Shown here in pieces: positions 59,091 through 64,000 of a stretch of DNA of 64,000 nt. The stretch is from the NCBI GenBank assembly GCA_030068075.1, contig CM057832.1, positions 80,784,002 through 80,848,001 of the forward strand. The letters run 5' to 3'. The DNA is from Paguma larvata (Eukaryota > Chordata > Mammalia > Carnivora > Viverridae). Positions within the stretch are counted from its first letter, which is position 1; every line of letters begins with the position of its first letter. Position numbers and translations under genes: made by a program. The notes beneath the pieces are model-generated. The model ran no database searches. It had not been told where the DNA came from and was given only the letters and a program-made list of their open reading frames with translations.

Positions 59091-60079
59091 ATGAAATGTG
59101 TACACGATCACACTTTTGCCTGGAGTCCTGTGGCCCCTGCATTCCACGAGACCGTGTTTACTGGTAATGACCTACACTCTTTATCGAGTTCAAGGCTGAA
59201 AGACACACTCCTTTCGGTAGAGGCAGAAGGTGTCAATTCCATTCAAACTTTGAAGGATCAGGAGAGGCTGGCTGCGACTTCAGGTGAGACGTCAGGAAGA
59301 ATGGTGTCAGCACAGAAACCTCAGGCAAGGAGGTGTCCCTCACTTTGACAGAGAGGTAAGGTTTAGAGTTAGCTACGTGAGGGCCTCGTCACCAGCTGGC
59401 GAGGTCCCACGTGGTTGGAGGGCTGTGGGAATTCACGGAAGTTCACTGAGCAGGGAAGAACGCGACGAAAGAAGTATCTTAGTAATATCAGTACAGCGTT
59501 AGGTCAGATTCAATTGGAATAAAAAGAAGCTGTAGGCGGGCAGGCCATTAAATATTTCTCGTTGTTGTCACCCAGACATTAACTGATGAGGGCTGGGCCA
59601 GGAGGGAAGGAGCGAGGACAACGACATTACAAGGAATGAGGTTCGTGAAGAATAACTAACAGGACTTGGTGGATTAGCTCCTAAATATCAAGAGGGCGAA
59701 GAAGTGAGAGCTGACACACTCACAGAGTTCAGACAGAGGTGAGCAGATGGTGTCACCCCAAGACTGAGGGCTCTGTCAGCCAAACAGGGAGGGACGGCTC
59801 TGGGTCACACAGTGAGTGAACAGCTCGAGCCAGACTGCGGATTTCCCGCTTTTCCCACCCAAAATGACCTCAACGCTCTAAAACTGGCAAACGAGGAAAT
59901 AGTGCCGCTTACGTGAGTGATTTGTGAGGGATGACAATAAAAATGGGGGACGGCAGAAGGACAGAAGCTTACAACTGGGTGGAGGAGATGGAGAATTTGA
60001 GTTTGATATTTGTGGAGTTTGAAGATACTCAGGTCGAAGTATCCGGGAGATATGCATTAATTTAGGACTAGAGACGACT
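59091..60079. other. Unassigned intergenic stretch
   Basis: Probably partly old repeat. ORFs at 59091 and 59284 have no domain. Confidence 0.5.
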
Positions 60080-60236
60080 CTGTCCCTAACTAGTTTGTGA
60101 TCTTGGGCAAGTCACTGAACCTCTCTGAGTCTCAGTTCCTCCATTGCAAAGTGGGGATAATGTTATCGCTTAGTGGCTGTAATTAATATTTGTAAAGGGC
60201 TTGGAACGGTCTTGGTACAAGGTAAGTGTTATTCGT
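60080..60236 (-). mobile_element. MIR SINE
   Basis: GTGATCTTGGGCAAGTCACT then GAACCTCTCTGAGTCTCAGT, AAAGTGGGGATAATG and AAAGGGCTTGGAACGG: reverse-strand MIR. Confidence 0.85.
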
Positions 60237-60455
60237 TAAATAAAATAGGCACGATGCAACGTAAAGAAAGAGGGTGGCTTCCTGGAGAGGCAAGAAGACG
60301 TAGGGAAAATTAGAGAGAGAAGTTACCACGCCATTAGGTCTGTCACAGAAGTCAAGGGAGGAATTTTAGGACAGTGAAATACAAAATCAAATGACATAGA
60401 GATACAGAGAAATAGGAAGGCCAGGGGAGGTCAGAGGTGTGGAAAGGAAACTTTC

Positions 60456-60645
60456 CAGTGGGTTAAGCATCTGACTCTTGATTTCAGTTCAGGTTATGAT
60501 CCCACAGTTTGTGAGTTTGAGCCCCACGTCAGGCTTTGCGTTGGCAGTGAGGAGCCTGCTTGGGATTTTCTCTCTCCCTCTCTCTCTGCCCCTCCCCTGC
60601 TCTCACATGCTCTCTCTGAAATAAATAAATAATCTTTTTAAAAAA
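60456..60645 (+). mobile_element. SINEC lacking its first bases
   Basis: Starts at GTGGGTTAAGCATCTGACTC, so the GGCGCCTGGGTGGCTCA head is missing; tail AAATAAATAAT. Confidence 0.88.
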
Positions 60646-61666
60646 AATTTTTTTTAATAAAAAGAGGCTATCCTATCCAGACAGAAGGGGTAGCCAGGAG
60701 AGACACCCACCTACGGGGAACGAAAGAAGTAGCGAGAAACAAGACACTTAGCTATTTTCGAAGTTTGCCAGTGACCTGTGAATGTATCCAAGAGCAGACG
60801 CATTTTTTAAATTCGTGGGTAACATATTCGCTGTGAAGTGTTAAAAGGCTGTTCAGGAAATTTGGAGTCATTTGTAACCATCAAAGCACGGACCGCAATG
60901 GCGGCCTCACCTTTATAATTAGGTATCAAATACTCAGCTGAACGCAGCATGTCCTGGTGTGAGATGGAAGATTTTATGATTCCATTCCCTCACCCCCCCC
61001 AAAAAAGTTTCCTTGATTGCAAATTCTAAAAATTTGAGAGACCGTCATTACACTTTATTTGCGTTTGTATGGAAATCAGCATATTTTTGCTCTGTATGAA
61101 AGTGTATGCCACACACATTTAGAAGCTCAGGGAAGCCCCCATGAAAGTCTGGCTTGGAACACAGCAGATTCAAGACTCTAGCGGAAAAATTGGTCCACGA
61201 ATCATCCATTTGTTCCCAGTATGAGAAGTAGTCACAGAACTGTTCTCTTAGCATTCTTTTGAGCTAAATGTTGGCTTAGAAATCCAGGTCCGGTAAATAA
61301 ATTTAGAATTTTGAAAGTCAGAAACTCCACATTACAAAAAAAGCTTTCTTTTCTTTGGATCTGTTTTCATAGTCTATACAATGCTGGACTTAAGAACTTT
61401 GTCTTCTGTGCTTAAAGGCATTGATATTTGCAGGGAAAAGCCGCCCAACCAGCTCTGAAGAATTTATTAAACTAACAGAGGCAGCCAAAACCAGAGAAAG
61501 GAAGGCCTTCGGGAGGAGCCTGAATTCAGTCCTCACGTGTTTACCATTAGGTTGCAAACTACACACCAGCATCATTCCACAAGAATAGTGTGAAACTTAC
61601 ACAAGAGCTATGTGTATAATTTAAATTTTCTTTAATGCAAGCCACATTTTAAAGAGGGAAAAAATA
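60646..61666. other. Unassigned intergenic stretch
   Basis: No exon or repeat recognised; short minus ORFs only. Confidence 0.6.
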
Positions 61667-61870
61667 GGGGCACCTGGATGGCTCAAGTCAGTTAAGCGTG
61701 GGACTTTGGCTCAGGTCATGATCTCACAGCTTGTGTGTCTGAGCTCTGCATCAGGCTCTGTGCTGACAGCTCAGAGCCTGGAGCCTGCTTCGGATTCCGT
61801 GTCTCCCTCTCTCTGCCCCTCCCCTGCTCATCCTCAGTCTCTCTCTCAAAAATAAATAAACATAAAAACA
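61667..61870 (+). mobile_element. SINEC
   Basis: GGGGCACCTGGATGGCTCAA head; AAATAAATAAACAT tail. Nearest SINE to DOCK8, about 1.2 kb upstream of exon 1. Confidence 0.93.
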
Positions 61871-62155
61871 TTTTTAATAGGAAATTAATTTTTAATATTT
61901 TATGTACCTAATATATCCAAACTATCATTTTAACATGTAACATACAAAATCATTAAGATATTTTGCTTTATTTTTTTCTACGCGGTCTCCAAAATGCGCT
62001 GTGCATTTTACACGCTCAGCGCATGTCCATTCAGACTAACCATCAGTTCCAACGGTCAACGGCCACACTGGACATAGTGTAGCTACGAACCCAAAAAATC
62101 TTGCTTTAGCATTTTTTTAAAGGACAAGCGGCCAGAGGCATTATGCAGAGAGCGC

Positions 62156-62161
62156 TTTATT
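62156..62161 (-). terminator. Candidate poly(A) signal for an antisense transcript
   Basis: AATAAA on the minus strand, about 210 bp beyond the stop of the 398-codon antisense ORF. Position fits, but the hexamer is common. Confidence 0.25.
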
Positions 62162-62372
62162 AGAGCAAAACGGAGAGCAAATCGGTAACTTGAAATAAAC
62201 GCGTCCTCTCCCACCGTCGTGAGCGTTGGGACTTTTCTGATTTTTCTTGAGTTGGGGCTGAGCCTCTTAGGACACCTCTCAGCGTGAAACAGAAACACAC
62301 AGGGCTGCCTCCGTCACAGCAAAGAGGCCTGCGGTGTTTTCCCAGAACACAAAACAAGACAAACAAATGCAT

Positions 62373-63569
62373 TTATCCTCGTGTTGTAAAAAAAAAAAAA
62401 GGAAAAAAAATTGAAAGGGGTGTAGAACTTACAATGTTTATTCCTTGGATGGATGCATTATATTTATGGCAGGTACCCCAGGAAGGATGAGGGACACATC
62501 TTTTGCAAAAGTTGATTTGTATCCTGGTTTGTGTGTTTGTTGTGTTTGCCAACCTGCCTCCCCCCTCCCGTGTCCCCAGGCTTGGCGTGGACCCTGAACA
62601 CGGCCTAGCGCAGAGAATCCCAGGCCTCGCCAGGTCCGAGGGGCGGGCGGGCGCACAGCGCGTGTCCCCCCTCCTGCCCGCGGGCTCTGGCAGCCTCGCG
62701 GCTCCGGGCAGACGGACTTTCCGGCCTGGCTCAGCGGTCGCCCGGCCCTCCGCCCGCGTTCCCTCCTGCCCGAGGTCAGGGCCCCCGCCCTCCGGAGCGC
62801 GCCGTCGGTGCGAGCATCCGGAGGGCAGTTCGGCGGCGTGCCCACACCCTCTCGCCCGCCGCTCCCAGCGTGCAGGGCCGGGCGCCGGGGGGCTGGCGGG
62901 CGGGCGGGCTGGCTGGCTGGCTGGGCTCGCCGCCGCCGCTCCGAGGCCGGGCCCTCCCCCGCGGCGACTGCGGCGCCCAAGGTGGAAATGCGGAAGTTTC
63001 CGGCCCGGACTGACAGATGAGGCTCGCGTCCCGCTCGGCGTGCGCTGCAGCGGCTCCGCGGCGCGTCGGGCCCCCGCCGTCCGCGCCCCGCGTCCCCAGA
63101 GGCCGACGAGCCGCGCGCGGGCCATGGCCACGCTGCCGGGCGCGGAGCGGCGCGCGTTCGCGCTCAAGATCAACAGGTAAGACGCGCCCCCGGGGGCGCG
63201 CGGGACTCGCGGCCGCACCGCCCCAGCCCGCCGAGTGCCGCGGACAGCGCGCGGGGGTGCACCCGAGACCCCCCCACCCCCACCCCCGAGCGCATGGTCC
63301 CCCACCCCCAGAGGGCGCCGCGGTGGGGCGGCCGAGCGCGCAACAAGCCCGCCCCTCCCCGACCACCCCGGGCCACCAGCCTCCCTTCCCCGAGCGAGCT
63401 CTGGGGCCACCTCCCCGGCCCCGCCTCGCCCGCGCTGCCCTCGGGCCCCCTGACAGGTGGCCGCGCGCGCGGGCGGGTGGAGGGCGCGCGGGGTGGGCAG
63501 TGCGGGGGGCTCGCCGCCCACTTCCTTCTCCACTGCGCCTTCCTTTGAGGCTGCGGTGAGACCGGGCAA
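62373..63569 (-). CDS. 398-codon antisense ORF over DOCK8 exon 1 (DOCK8-AS1/C9orf66 position)
   Basis: Single open frame from ATG at 63569 to a stop at 62373, crossing DOCK8 exon 1 and its promoter on the opposite strand. The product would be rich in Gly, Ala, Pro and Arg with no domain, signal peptide or membrane segment; the C-terminus ends in a Phe-rich run that merely reads the poly(A) tract at 62389-62400. Human has a gene annotated antisense at this place (C9orf66, now DOCK8-AS1), so an antisense transcript is plausible. However, in this CpG island several other frames on both strands are also open for 130-225 codons, so openness alone proves little. I cannot compare protein sequences from memory. 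Treat as an ncRNA candidate or unproven CDS. Confidence 0.3.
   Translation of the reverse strand: MPGLTAASKEGAVEKEVGGEPPALPTPRALHPPARAATCQGARGQRGRGGAGEVAPELARGREAGGPGWSGRGGLVARSAAPPRRPLGVGDHALGGGGGGVSGAPPRAVRGTRRAGAVRPRVPRAPGGASYLLILSANARRSAPGSVAMARARLVGLWGRGARTAGARRAAEPLQRTPSGTRASSVSPGRKLPHFHLGRRSRRGGGPGLGAAAASPASQPARPPASPPAPGPARWERRARGCGHAAELPSGCSHRRRAPEGGGPDLGQEGTRAEGRATAEPGRKVRLPGAARLPEPAGRRGDTRCAPARPSDLARPGILCARPCSGSTPSLGTREGGGRLANTTNTQTRIQINFCKRCVPHPSWGTCHKYNASIQGINIVSSTPLSIFFPFFFFTTRG
62891..62929. repeat. (GGCG)n(GGCT)n tetranucleotide repeat in the DOCK8 promoter
   Basis: GGCGGGCGGGCGGGCT followed by GGCTGGCTGGCT, about 230 bp upstream of the ATG; possibly length-variable. Confidence 0.85.
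63124..63176 (+). CDS. DOCK8: DOCK8 coding exon 1
   Basis: Encodes MATLPGAERRAFALKIN plus AG, then donor AGGTAAGA. It matches the N-terminus of mammalian DOCK8 (human M-A-T-L-P-S-A-E-R-R-A-F-A-L-K-I-N-R) with one Ser/Gly change. The start has a strong context (G at -3, G at +4). The protein of about 2,100 residues is a DOCK-C subfamily guanine-nucleotide exchange factor for CDC42, acting at the leading edge of migrating immune cells; loss in humans causes combined immunodeficiency. All catalytic (DHR2) and lipid-binding (DHR1) parts are coded beyond the right edge. The frame is open upstream to an ATG at 62503 (207 extra codons), which I read as 5' UTR/promoter because the family start is here. 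Confidence 0.93.
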
Positions 63570-64000
63570 GACGACAAGCGGCGGAAAGGAGACTTTTTGC
63601 TTCTGGGCAGCTGCTTTTGGGGCTTTGGTGGTGCTGAGCAGGGCGCTTGGCCTGCCCTCTCCTTTTACTTTTCCCTAAGAAGTTTGGCTCCTGTGAACAT
63701 CGCTGTTTTTATTCCCCCTGGTCCCAAGGAGCCTTGAAGTGGAAAAAGTGATTTTTTTAAATTCTCCATTTAAATAAACAGAGAGGACTGGCCTGGTGGC
63801 TGACAGTTTTACATTTATAGCGCTCTCGGGCAGAGAACAGGACCATGACTCCAACTCAGCGTACAATTCATAGTCGAAATGACACCGACTGCAGGCGAGC
63901 ACAGTTACTGCTCAAAGTTCTTACCGCAGGTGCTCGAACTGCAGTTTTTCCTCCCCAGAAAACTGCTGACAAGTGCTTGGGGCCGTTTTTGTCCAGCCCT
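63177..64000 (+). other. DOCK8: DOCK8 intron 1 (start)
   Basis: CpG-rich to about 63560, then ordinary. No further exon or SINE in the visible part. Confidence 0.85.

Larger units (their letters stand above)
62590..63560. promoter_or_regulatory. DOCK8 CpG-island promoter
   Basis: About 1 kb of very high GC and CpG content centred on DOCK8 exon 1. No TATA box near the start. Includes a GGCG/GGCT tandem at 62891-62929. Confidence 0.8.

Noticed and set aside
62438..63559. Other ORFs of 135-196 codons on both strands at DOCK8 exon 1
   Set aside because: Shadows of a CpG island in which stop codons are rare; no start or domain support.

Overview
This window is mammalian nuclear DNA, almost certainly from a cat-family carnivore. 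The best evidence is about 40 copies of a tRNA-derived SINE that reads, on its sense strand, GCGCCTGGGTGGCTCAG, then GTTCGAGCCCC-type box B sequence, a CT-rich stretch and an AAATAAA-rich tail. This is the carnivore CAN-SINE in its felid form (SINEC_Fc-like), not the dog form. There are no operons, bacterial genes, CRISPR arrays or phage. Most open reading frames longer than 60 codons are chance ORFs in introns, repeats or GC-rich promoter DNA.

Two protein-coding genes are supported. On the minus strand, the first nine coding exons of ZNG1 (formerly CBWD, COBW-domain zinc chaperone GTPase) run from the start codon at 33584 down to 1889, with consensus splice sites and unbroken phase. They give 235 complete codons plus two bases, roughly the first 60% of the protein; the rest lies to the left of the window. 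On the plus strand, coding exon 1 of DOCK8 starts at 63124 and ends at a GT donor after 63176. The two genes are head to head, about 29.5 kb apart, matching the ZNG1A(CBWD1)-DOCK8 neighbourhood of human 9p24.3. Both first exons sit in CpG-rich promoter DNA.

Layout: 1-33584, ZNG1 with nine exons and large introns. Intron 4 (12419-25561) holds a nearly full-length, decayed L1 in the gene's own orientation, which itself carries two SINEs and a Tigger-type DNA transposon. 33430-33850, ZNG1 CpG island. 33.9-62.5 kb, intergenic DNA packed with SINEs (mostly minus), L1, L2, MIR, hAT MITE, MaLR and LTR-like fragments and simple repeats. 62.6-63.56 kb, DOCK8 CpG island with exon 1. A 398-codon antisense ORF spans DOCK8 exon 1 and is positioned like human DOCK8-AS1 (C9orf66), but its coding status is doubtful. 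63177-64000, DOCK8 intron 1.

The two genes do not share a pathway: ZNG1 delivers zinc to METAP1, while DOCK8 is a CDC42 exchange factor of immune cells. I found no convincing undescribed system. The points of most interest are the antisense transcript candidate, the nested and tandem transposon history (with target-site duplications that give insertion order), a SINE strand bias, and a few unexplained GC-rich or open tracts.
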